Shown: positions 5,253 to 11,474 of the stretch, piece after piece | Layout of the letters: each line of letters begins with the position of its first letter | Position numbering within the stretch: the first letter of the stretch is position 1 | From: JAAEQG01 sp023133475 | Lineage (GTDB): Bacteria > Planctomycetota > Phycisphaerae > UBA1845 | NCBI GenBank assembly: GCA_030631415.1 | Contig: DAOVLE010000157.1 | Span: forward strand, 1 to 12,682 | Length of the DNA: 12,682 nt | Direction of reading: 5' to 3' | Notes under the pieces: generated by a model | Seen by the model: only the letters and a program-made list of their open reading frames with translations | Told to the model about the DNA's origin: nothing | The model's database searches: none | Program-made: the position numbers and the translations under genes

Positions 5253-7271
5253 GTGCTTGCATTGGCGGGGGTGGTTATGCTGTTGGCGCTGGGGCGTGGA
5301 GTGGCAGCCCCTGCCAGACCCCAGCCCCCGGCAGCGGGATCGCTGGCTGCCTATGCCCCCTCGGATTGTGGTTTGTTCATCCAGATCGAGCGCCCGACTC
5401 GGATCAATCCGAATCTGCGTGACGTCAATGCCTGGAAGCTGCTGGGTGTGCTGTTCGGTGCCGAGATGGCTGACGGCGAATCCTCCACCGACTGGTATGA
5501 CGTTTTGGTGGCCAATCTGGCGGGCAAATCGGCGTCGGCGATGCGGGAGTTGTTCAGCGAGCGGGCGGCTTTGATGGCCCCGACCTGGAAGCGGCTGGCG
5601 GACGGCGTGATTGTGATCCAGATTCCCAATCGCACCGTGCTGAGGCATCTGGTGGGCCCGGGCATGGTGAGGACCGAAAAGCGGGAAGGCCGGTTGAAGG
5701 TCTACGAAACCATGCGTGGATTGCGTATCGCCACCGACGGGCGGACCGTGCTTATCGCCCAGCGTCAGGCATCGTCGGATTTGTTCTCGCGGTGCCTCGA
5801 GCTTCTCAAGCATCGCGGCAGGGACTCGCTGCTGAAGGACCCGCGGTTTGCGGCAAAGGTCAGGGAGCTGCCCCGCCAGAGAAAGATTCCCCAAGGGTTC
5901 TTCTACTTTGCGAATGAGACCGGCAAGACGCCCACTTCGGCAGAGGCGGATGGCGAGCCCGAGGCTGATGCGGCGGGATTTTGGCCGGTGCTGGAGTCCG
6001 GCGTGGTGGGCATGTACGTGCAGGGCAATCTTGTGGATTTCGCCCTGCGGGCCTCTTTGGGCCATCCGCAGGAGCGAACCAGCCCGCGGGTCCATTTGCA
6101 GTGGCTTAAGCAGCTTCCCCGCTCGACGCTGGTGGCATGGGCGACCTCGCTGGACGTGGATGCCGCCTTCGAGCGTTTCCTCAACCCCGGCCCCGATGCG
6201 GTCACCGCTCAGTACGCCACCTTTTTGGCCGAAGCGATAGACCCCGAGCGGTTGAAGCGCGACGTGGTGAGCAAGATAGGCCCGCGCCTGATGCTGGCGT
6301 GGGGGCATGATTTCGTGGTCGAGGAAGGCGGTTCGTCGCTGGCTTTGCTGGTTCAGTCCACCGATGCCGACGGGGTCAAGGATGCCCTGGACGTTGTGGT
6401 GAGCCGGCTGGTTGACGCGATCAACGTGTTGAATCCCACCGACGAGAACCCGTTGCGGATTACCACGGAAGAGATTTTCGGCACGGAGGTGACGGTTATC
6501 GAGTTGGCAGACTACTTCGCGGAGCGGGCGCCGGGCAGCGTAGCGTCGTATCTGGCTTCGACCATGCGGTTGTGCTACGCCTCGCTGGACGACTGGGTGC
6601 TGGTGAGTTGGAATGTGAACCACATGCGCGAGTTGGTTAACGCTCATAATGGTTATCGCCCGGTGCTGGGCGCGTTCACGGACGTGGCCCGGTTGAAAGC
6701 GTTGCGGCGAGGCCCGACGGTGTTAGGCGTTGGTCAGTTGGCCACCGCTGCGGCGGTGTTGGGTGAATGGCTGGACCGGGCTGAGCGGCGACCCGATTCG
6801 ATACTCAACCTCTATGCCCGAGGCCCGGTGGATGATCCGTCTCGCCAGAGACGTTTGTTGGGGCTGGGTCTGGCTCCGCAGACTCAACCCGGGCGTGTCG
6901 AGGTGGCCAAGGTTTACCAGGAAGGGCCATGCCACAATCTGGTCGAGGTGGGAGACCGGATCGTAGCCGTCAACGGGCGGGTGCTCGAGCTGACCGATGC
7001 CAACGGGGACTTGCGTGAACGTGCCCGCGAGTTGCCCGACGGGCAGAGCGTGACTCTGCGTCTGGAGCGTGCCGGCACTTTGACCGATGTAAGCATAGTG
7101 GTTGACCGCCCCAGGAACCCCCGGCAGGAGATTGTTGCCGACGCGGTGCGGGCTTTGCGGCACTTTCAGACCCTCAGTCGGCATCTGGCCTTTGCCACGT
7201 TCACGGTTTCGCGCAGCCGCGGGGACTCTTACCAGGCCCATTTCCGGTTGCGATTCAGCGGGAGCCCGTAA
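5253..7271 (+). CDS. Large exported protein with C-terminal PDZ-like module, function unknown
   Basis: About 672 residues if it starts at GTG 5253; ATG 5277 is the alternative. The frame is open back to 4902, but that stretch translates repeats A and B and overlaps the anti-sigma gene, so it is not taken as coding. A signal peptide is clear (LALAGVVMLLALGRGVAAPA). The mature protein begins SLAAYAPSDCGLFIQIERPT. Its mixed alpha/beta pattern, with repeated strands such as VIVIQIPNRTVLRHLV and TVLIAQRQASSDLF, resembles large planctomycete exported proteins without a known activity. A PDZ-like module at about residues 535-620 contains GPCHNLVEVGDRIVAVNGRV and ends VTLRLERAGTLTDVSIVV. No catalytic motif was recognised. 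It ends 32 nt before the permease gene on the same strand, so it probably belongs to the lipid transport operon and may act in the periplasm alongside it. The gene is sure; the role is not. Confidence 0.8.
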   Translation: MLALAGVVMLLALGRGVAAPARPQPPAAGSLAAYAPSDCGLFIQIERPTRINPNLRDVNAWKLLGVLFGAEMADGESSTDWYDVLVANLAGKSASAMRELFSERAALMAPTWKRLADGVIVIQIPNRTVLRHLVGPGMVRTEKREGRLKVYETMRGLRIATDGRTVLIAQRQASSDLFSRCLELLKHRGRDSLLKDPRFAAKVRELPRQRKIPQGFFYFANETGKTPTSAEADGEPEADAAGFWPVLESGVVGMYVQGNLVDFALRASLGHPQERTSPRVHLQWLKQLPRSTLVAWATSLDVDAAFERFLNPGPDAVTAQYATFLAEAIDPERLKRDVVSKIGPRLMLAWGHDFVVEEGGSSLALLVQSTDADGVKDALDVVVSRLVDAINVLNPTDENPLRITTEEIFGTEVTVIELADYFAERAPGSVASYLASTMRLCYASLDDWVLVSWNVNHMRELVNAHNGYRPVLGAFTDVARLKALRRGPTVLGVGQLATAAAVLGEWLDRAERRPDSILNLYARGPVDDPSRQRRLLGLGLAPQTQPGRVEVAKVYQEGPCHNLVEVGDRIVAVNGRVLELTDANGDLRERARELPDGQSVTLRLERAGTLTDVSIVVDRPRNPRQEIVADAVRALRHFQTLSRHLAFATFTVSRSRGDSYQAHFRLRFSGSP

Positions 7272-7303
7272 GTAAGGCAACAACCTCAAACAAGACGCCC
7301 GAA

Positions 7304-8131
7304 ATGATGTCCTTTCCCATAATTGCTGCAATCGGGGCGAGAACCATCCAGGCGGCTGATGCTTTTGGGCGTTTCTGGTTCTTTGTCTGGCGGATGTTTT
7401 ACTGGCTGTTCGTCGGCATGCCGCACTGGCGGAACTGGCGGATAGTAATGCCTCCGTTCTTCGAGGTGGGCAATCGCACTCTTCCGGTCATCCTGATCAC
7501 CGGTTTGTTTGTAGGCCTGGTGCTGGCGGTGCAGAGCTATGACCAGCTTGCCGAGGCGGGCTTCGAGCAGCGCATGGGCGTGCTGGTGAATCTGACTCTG
7601 GTGACCGAACTAGGCCCGGTGCTGGCTGGTGTGATGCTTGCCGGGCGGGTTGGCGGAGCCTTGACCGCGGAATTGGGCACGATGAAAGTCACCGAGCAGA
7701 TCGACGCCCTGCGAGTCATGGGGGTGGACCCCATCCGCTATCTGGTGGTCCCGCGTTTTCTGGCCTGCCTGTTGCTCACTCCTCTACTAACGTTTTTCTG
7801 CGACCTGATGGGAGCCACGTCCGGATGGTTTGTGGCGGTGGTGTTGAAGGAAGTCCCCAACGAGCCCTACTGGTACTACGTCTGTGATTCGATCGAGCGG
7901 TGGGACATTATGGTGGGGTTCCTCAAGAGCGTTGTGTTTGGTGGGGCGATCGGGCTGATCGCCTGCTACAAGGGGTTCCACTGCCGCGCGGGGGCAGAGG
8001 GCGTGGGGCGCGCCTGCACCGAGTCGTTCGTAGCCAGTTTCCTCGCCATCCTGATTACCGACTTCTTCATGGCGACCTTTTTCCAGGGGCTTTACAAGGC
8101 ACTATATGGATTCAAGTCGCTGATTAACTAG
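7304..8131 (+). CDS. mlaE: MlaE-type ABC transporter permease
   Basis: A 275-residue (or 274, from ATG 7307) inner-membrane permease of the MlaE/YrbE family. It forms the membrane channel of the system that moves phospholipids between inner and outer membrane. Five or so hydrophobic segments are visible, including LPVILITGLFVGLVLAVQSY (about 60-79), FLACLLLTPLLTFFCDLMG (about 150-168), VVFGGAIGLIACYKG and FVASFLAILITDFFMATFF. The family core is present: ELGPVLAGVMLAGRVGGALT, then AELGTMKVTEQIDALRVMGV and DPIRYLVVPR, then CYKGFHCRAGAEGVGRACTE near the end. The ATPase gene starts 12 nt after its stop. The symbol marks the family; the substrate in this lineage is inferred. Confidence 0.93.
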   Translation: MMSFPIIAAIGARTIQAADAFGRFWFFVWRMFYWLFVGMPHWRNWRIVMPPFFEVGNRTLPVILITGLFVGLVLAVQSYDQLAEAGFEQRMGVLVNLTLVTELGPVLAGVMLAGRVGGALTAELGTMKVTEQIDALRVMGVDPIRYLVVPRFLACLLLTPLLTFFCDLMGATSGWFVAVVLKEVPNEPYWYYVCDSIERWDIMVGFLKSVVFGGAIGLIACYKGFHCRAGAEGVGRACTESFVASFLAILITDFFMATFFQGLYKALYGFKSLIN

Positions 8132-8143
8132 AGAGTCGAAGTT

Positions 8144-8980
8144 ATGACAGGTCTCGCCGCCAAGTCGGCATCGAAGGGCAACCGTGACGAAATCGTCATC
8201 GAGCTGCGCGGGGTGCACAAACGCTTCGGCGCTTTGGAAGTGCTCAAAGGAATCGACCTCGAGTTGCACAAGGGGCAAACCACGGTCATTTTCGGCGAGT
8301 CGGGAGCCGGCAAGAGCGTGATCCTTAAACACATCGTCGGGCTGTTGCGCCCGGATGTCGGCAAAGTGTACTTCCACGGCGAGCGCATCGACAACGCCGG
8401 CGAGCGACGTCTGTCCGAACTGCGTACGCATTTTGGTTTTCTTTTCCAGTTGGGGGCTTTGTTCGATTCGCTCACGGTGGAGGAGAACATCGCCTTTCCC
8501 ATTGCGGAACAGACCAGTGCCAAACCCGCCGAGATACGTGAAATCGTGTCCCGCAAGCTGCGTATGGTGGGGCTGGACGGCATCCAGCAGAAGCACCCAG
8601 CCGAGCTTTCCGGTGGTCAGCGCAAGCGTGTTGCCCTGGCTCGGGCCATCGCCCGCGACCCCGAGATTATCCTCTACGACGAACCGACCACCGGGCTGGA
8701 CCCGGTGCGGGCCGACGTCATCAACGAGTTGATCCGCAAGCTCCAGCGCGAAATACAGGTCACCAGCATCGTGGTGACCCATGACATGAACAGCGCCTTT
8801 CGGGTCGCCGATCGTATCGTGATGTTGCACAAGGGTAAGTTTATATTCGACGGCACGGTGAAGCAGATCAAAGAGAACACCGACGAGCGGGTCCGCGAGT
8901 TCATCGAAGGGCGGGCTCCGGAAGAGGTTCTGCAAACTTTGCATCAGATCGAGGTGGGAGATGAAGGAACAACGGCGTAA
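8144..8980 (+). CDS. mlaF: MlaF-type ABC transporter ATP-binding protein
   Basis: A 278-residue ATPase that powers the MlaE permease from the cytoplasmic side. Walker A is GESGAGKS at residues 51-58. The Q-loop glutamine is near residue 102 in FLFQLGALFDSLTVEENI. The signature is LSGGQRKRVALARAIA near 156-171. Walker B is IILYDEPTTGLDP, with Asp179 and catalytic Glu180, and the H-loop histidine is His213 in VVTHD. The phrase FGESGAGKSVILKHIVGLLR and the TSIVVTHDMNSAFRVADRIV region are typical of the MlaF/Ttg2A group. About 16 extra residues precede the ABC core. The mlaD start lies inside its last codons (20-nt overlap), which implies coupled translation. All catalytic residues are intact. 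Confidence 0.95.
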   Translation: MTGLAAKSASKGNRDEIVIELRGVHKRFGALEVLKGIDLELHKGQTTVIFGESGAGKSVILKHIVGLLRPDVGKVYFHGERIDNAGERRLSELRTHFGFLFQLGALFDSLTVEENIAFPIAEQTSAKPAEIREIVSRKLRMVGLDGIQQKHPAELSGGQRKRVALARAIARDPEIILYDEPTTGLDPVRADVINELIRKLQREIQVTSIVVTHDMNSAFRVADRIVMLHKGKFIFDGTVKQIKENTDERVREFIEGRAPEEVLQTLHQIEVGDEGTTA

Positions 8981-10121
8981 TATTTTGGTCGGAGTGTTCA
9001 TGCTGGCTGGTCTGGGCGCTCTCGGGTTGCTGATGGTCATGTTTGGTGAAGCTCCCGAGTGGGTTGGCGGAGCCGAGTGGCCTTTGGAAATCCATGTTTC
9101 CCGGCTCCGCGGTGCTCCCGCGGGGACGCCTGTCAACCTCAATGGGGTCCAGATTGGGCGTGTGGATGAGCTGAAGTTCGACGATCCCAACCGCCCGGAC
9201 CTGGGCGTGTCGGTGATAGCCTTGCTTAAAGACGAGTATGTGGTGCCAAGCGGGGCCTACGCGGTGATCTATGAACCGGTGCTGGGCGTGGGTCGCGGGT
9301 GCATCGAGATCATCGTGCCTCCCGGCGGCGGCGGCGACCCGCTCTCCCACGAGGCAGCCCGCATCAACGGGGAGATGGGCAGTATGATCCACGAGATCGT
9401 GCCTGATACGATGATGAGCAGCGTCGAGCGCAGCGTGCGTCAGATCGGCGATTTCGCCCAGGCCCTCACCCCGGTGGCTAATGACCTGCACGAGATATTC
9501 AAGTTGAGCCCGATGAAATTCGTGGACGACCCCGCCTACGCCGGGCGAATATCCGCGAACCTCTACACCGCCATCCAGCGTCTCGACAAGGCCCTTAAGC
9601 ACGTCAACGACGTACTGGGCGATCCGGAGGTCAAGAGCTCCCTGCGCGAGTCTGTAGCCAACTTCCGCAAGATGACCGAGGATGGAAGGCTGGCGGTGGC
9701 TGACTTCCGCGAAACCGCCGCCACGCTCAAGGACGGGAGCATACGCATCACCACCAAATTTGAAGAGGGCATCGACGAAGCGACCACGAACATCAATCAA
9801 ATCAGCCGCAGACTGATGCCCTCACTGGACAACCTGGCGGAGACGACTTCCAACCTCAACCGCGTGTCGCGCGATCTGGCTGACGGAGAGGGCACTGCCG
9901 GCAAGTTCCTGCGTGACGATCGGCTTTACGAGAAGCTGGTTCTGTGCACTGATCGCATCATCGACCTGGTGGGCACGCTTTATCGCGTCGCCGGCAAAAC
10001 CGAACGACAGGGATACATCGACTTGGCGATCCATGAAAAAAGCCCGGTCGGGCCTGTCCCCATGCAATACAAACTCTTCGACCCCGCTCAAGCCAACAAA
10101 AAGGAGGAAAGGAGACCATGA
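8961..10121 (+). CDS. mlaD: MlaD-type MCE-domain lipid-binding protein
   Basis: A 386-residue protein, longer than Escherichia coli MlaD (about 180), with the extra length at the C-terminus. One N-terminal membrane anchor (ILVGVFMLAGLGALGLLMVM, about residues 8-27) is followed by a single MCE domain at about 40-125. That domain contains LRGAPAGTPVNLNGVQIGRV and VLGVGRGCIEIIVPPG. The rest is a long helical region, with TTNINQISRRLMPSLDNLAE and the common MCE-tail phrase GEGTAGKFLRDDRLYEKL. MCE proteins assemble as hexameric rings that receive lipids from the MlaE/MlaF complex; the helical tail could extend toward the outer membrane. The ATG at 8961 is preceded by GAGGTGGGAG. Its stop overlaps the next start as ATGA. 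The exact partner at the outer membrane (MlaA, MlaC) is not in the window. Confidence 0.93.
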   Translation: MKEQRRNILVGVFMLAGLGALGLLMVMFGEAPEWVGGAEWPLEIHVSRLRGAPAGTPVNLNGVQIGRVDELKFDDPNRPDLGVSVIALLKDEYVVPSGAYAVIYEPVLGVGRGCIEIIVPPGGGGDPLSHEAARINGEMGSMIHEIVPDTMMSSVERSVRQIGDFAQALTPVANDLHEIFKLSPMKFVDDPAYAGRISANLYTAIQRLDKALKHVNDVLGDPEVKSSLRESVANFRKMTEDGRLAVADFRETAATLKDGSIRITTKFEEGIDEATTNINQISRRLMPSLDNLAETTSNLNRVSRDLADGEGTAGKFLRDDRLYEKLVLCTDRIIDLVGTLYRVAGKTERQGYIDLAIHEKSPVGPVPMQYKLFDPAQANKKEERRP

Positions 10122-10264
10122 AAACCACCATCGCTAAAGCAAGCTTTTTTTGCCTGACAATCCTATTAACCCTGATATGCACCGGATGCGACAGTGCCGG
10201 GGTGTGGGACATTGTCCTGGGCAGTCTACGCCTGACAGAGGGCATCGTGGGCGTCGCCACATAA
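10118..10264 (+). CDS. Small lipoprotein, 48 residues, coupled to mlaD
   Basis: A 48-residue frame starting MKTTIAKASFFCLTILLTLI and then CTGC. It has a basic N-terminus, a hydrophobic core, and a lipobox-like CTG-Cys at residue 24. The mature peptide is only about 25 residues (CDSAGVWDIVLGSLRLTEGI plus five). Its ATG overlaps the mlaD stop as ATGA and is preceded by the strongest ribosome-binding site in the window, AAGGAGGAAAGGAG. That context makes translation very likely despite the small size. It may be a lipid-anchored accessory of the Mla-like complex. I do not recognise a named family. The -3 position of the lipobox is Cys rather than the usual Leu, so the lipidation call is less certain than the gene call. 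Confidence 0.78.
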   Translation: MKTTIAKASFFCLTILLTLICTGCDSAGVWDIVLGSLRLTEGIVGVAT

Positions 10265-10290
10265 CCCGGATAAAAGAATGGAGAATGGAT

Positions 10291-10311
10291 GTAGGGCGGG
10301 TTCCACCCGCC
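10291..10311 (+). repeat. Short palindromic repeat C, 3' of the mla operon
   Basis: GTAG followed by GGCGGGTTCCACCCGCC, 26 nt after the lipoprotein stop codon. It is the same orientation as the copy at 2779-2799 and is placed where an operon 3' end would be. No U-tract follows, so a terminator role is not shown. Confidence 0.85.
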
Positions 10312-10492
10312 TTCTTCGCTACGTTCATGAACAATCCGTGTCAGTCGCCGTGGTTTTCTCGCAACCCCTTGCTGTGTAACGATCTGCACACGCGCGCCGA
10401 TGATGTCACAGAGGGGTATATGGGACTGTCGTAGCTGTTGTAGCGGTCATCAGGGCGGCAGCACACACCCACACCTGGTGACTGCCCAATAG
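10312..10492. other. Intergenic stretch, no gene seen
   Basis: No frame here looks coding on either strand. The only structure noted is an imperfect hairpin of GGTCATCAGG (10445-10454) with CCTGGTGACT (10473-10482), ten pairs including two G-U, around an 18-nt loop. Confidence 0.5.
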
Positions 10493-10676
10493 CCCGGGTT
10501 TCTCATAAACGCAGAATCGCAGAGATTGCAGAGTACTGTAAAGAAAGAAGTTATGACTCAAATAGCTGATTTCTCCCGTTGGCACGGTGTATATGAGCTT
10601 CCCCCTGTGAGCGGCCATAACTTCTTATTGTCTTGAACTCTACGCTCTCTGCGCCCTCTGCGGCGAAATACCCGGG
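10493..10676. mobile_element. Element D: 184-bp inverted-repeat element flanked by ATAG
   Basis: Both ends are CCCGGG, with CCCGGGTTTCTC at the left facing the complement of ATACCCGGG at the right. The outer arms are imperfect but align over about 45 nt (CGCAGAATCGCAGAGATTGC against the complement of CTCTGCGCCCTCTGCGGCG). An inner perfect 11-bp inverted repeat pairs AAGAAGTTATG (10545-10555) with CATAACTTCTT (10616-10626). ATAG directly flanks both sides (10489-10492 and 10677-10680), consistent with a 4-bp target duplication. No transposase is encoded, so it is probably a non-autonomous element. Confidence 0.72.
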
Positions 10677-10684
10677 ATAGACAC

Positions 10685-10700
10685 GTGCCATACTTGGCAC
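10685..10700. promoter_or_regulatory. Perfect palindrome, possible operator
   Basis: GTGCCA-TACT-TGGCAC, six-base perfect arms, about 200 bp upstream of the small protein gene and just outside element D. It could bind a dimeric regulator. The TGGCAC half recalls a sigma-54 -24 box, but the matching -12 GC element is absent. No partner site was seen. Confidence 0.25.
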
Positions 10701-10897
10701 AGAATAAAGCATCGAGTCAATGTCAGGGCGGGCGCTCAGATCGCGTCATGGCCTATACAACACTCGCTTTTACAAGAAGTTACGTTTTCCACGACATCGT
10801 TTTTTGCAACGTCGCCCTATTGGTATGGCGCTTGCTCTGAATACAGTGTCGGGAGAGGTGAGCGTGATTTTGGATACTGCAATTGCAGGAGATTGTT

Positions 10898-11230
10898 GTG
10901 CTTTCGAGCAAGCTCATCTCAGCCCGGACGGTTTCCTTCAAACTGAAGGATGCCGTGTGCCCCGACTTTGTGGATGTGGTTCGCGCGATCGGTTCGGAGT
11001 TGGAGGTGACTGGTAAGATCGTCTACTTCAGCGATGGGTGCAACCAGAGGGAGTATTTTGCCATCGTCGAAGTGGTGGGGGTTAATCGTCCCTTTATCGT
11101 ACCGGTCGAACATCTTGAATCGGTCACCAGGTTGGTGGAAGAGCCGCCGTGGCAAAACCTCGAAGACCATTTGAGGGAAGCCCGCGGAGGTCGATCTGAT
11201 GCCGGTCGATCCGGCAGGTGTCATGGCTGA
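10898..11230 (+). CDS. Small protein of unknown function, upstream of structured RNA and radical SAM gene
   Basis: A 110-residue protein from GTG 10898. The sequence AGGAG at 10887-10891 sits 6 nt before this GTG and supports it over a TTG at 10883. Codon use is GC-rich in the third position, as in the neighbouring real genes. The middle reads ELEVTGKIVYFSDGCNQREY and then FAIVEVVGVNRPFIVPVEHL, an alternating strand pattern that suggests a small beta-barrel domain. The last 20 residues are Arg/Gly-rich and probably disordered. There is no signal peptide or membrane segment, so it is cytoplasmic. The stop codon is 10 nt before the first stem of the folded RNA region. I do not recognise a family. 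Proximity suggests a link with the radical SAM gene, but that is inference. Confidence 0.65.
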   Translation: MLSSKLISARTVSFKLKDAVCPDFVDVVRAIGSELEVTGKIVYFSDGCNQREYFAIVEVVGVNRPFIVPVEHLESVTRLVEEPPWQNLEDHLREARGGRSDAGRSGRCHG

Positions 11231-11240
11231 GGCTTTGCGC

Positions 11241-11449
11241 CGATAGGGAGCCTCCCCGTTGCCGACAGCCGGCGACGGGATAATCATAGTGCTCTCCCTA
11301 TCGCTCAGGCTGAGGTTGCCGGCAGCGACAGCTTTTGCCTGGGTCTAAGATGTGAACAAGCCCGGCGAACGGGCATTGTCATAGAGCTCTCTCTCTCCCT
11401 CCCAGGGGGGTACTGCTCGCAAGGGCGGTTCCCTCCTGGGAACCTTTTT
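11241..11449 (+). ncRNA. Candidate structured RNA / leader of the radical SAM gene
   Basis: Five stems are visible in 209 nt. P1 is CGATAGGGAG (11241-11250) with CTCCCTATCG (11294-11303), ten perfect pairs. P2, inside P1, is CCCGTTGCCG (11255-11264) with CGGCGACGGG (11270-11279), ten pairs with one G-U. P3 is CTCAGGC (11304-11310) with GCCTGGG (11337-11343), holding a GTTGC/GCGAC hairpin. P4 is ACAAGCCCG (11356-11364) with CGGGC-a-TTGT (11370-11379). P5 is TCCCAGGGGGG (11400-11410) with CCCTCCTGGGA (11431-11441), capped by CTGCTC-GCAA-GGGCGG, a GNRA loop. A terminator-like hairpin competes with P5. I could not match any riboswitch class by eye (SAM, glycine, TPP, cobalamin and c-di-AMP considered). 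It could be a leader controlling the downstream gene or a separate RNA that ends at the terminator. Confidence 0.5.
11427..11449 (+). terminator. Intrinsic terminator-like hairpin before the radical SAM gene
   Basis: GGTTCCC (11427-11433), loop TCCT, GGGAACC (11438-11444), then TTTTT (11445-11449): a perfect 7-bp stem with a short U-run. It lies 25 nt before the radical SAM start. Its bases 11431-11441 also pair with 11400-11410 in an 11-bp stem, so the two folds exclude each other. This is what an attenuator would look like. The alternative reading is simply the end of a small RNA. Confidence 0.65.
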
Positions 11450-11474
11450 ACCTCATCCACTCGGGAGAGTTATT

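Noticed and set aside
32..10311. CRISPR array formed by the repeated palindromes
   Set aside because: The repeats are scattered, in both orientations, with very unequal spacing and no cas genes.
10934..10950. Perfect 7-bp hairpin TCCTTCA-AAC-TGAAGGA
   Set aside because: It lies inside the coding part of the small protein, has no U-run, and is short enough to be chance.
10720..11016. 98-residue open frame overlapping the small protein gene
   Set aside because: It is in another frame than the well-supported 10898-11230 gene, has unusual composition (many Arg/Cys) and no ribosome-binding site.
11241..11449. Known riboswitch (SAM-I, glycine, TPP, cobalamin, c-di-AMP)
   Set aside because: Single short words looked similar (for example CTCAGGC), but none of the conserved core combinations of these classes is present. 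Only a covariance-model search could settle it.
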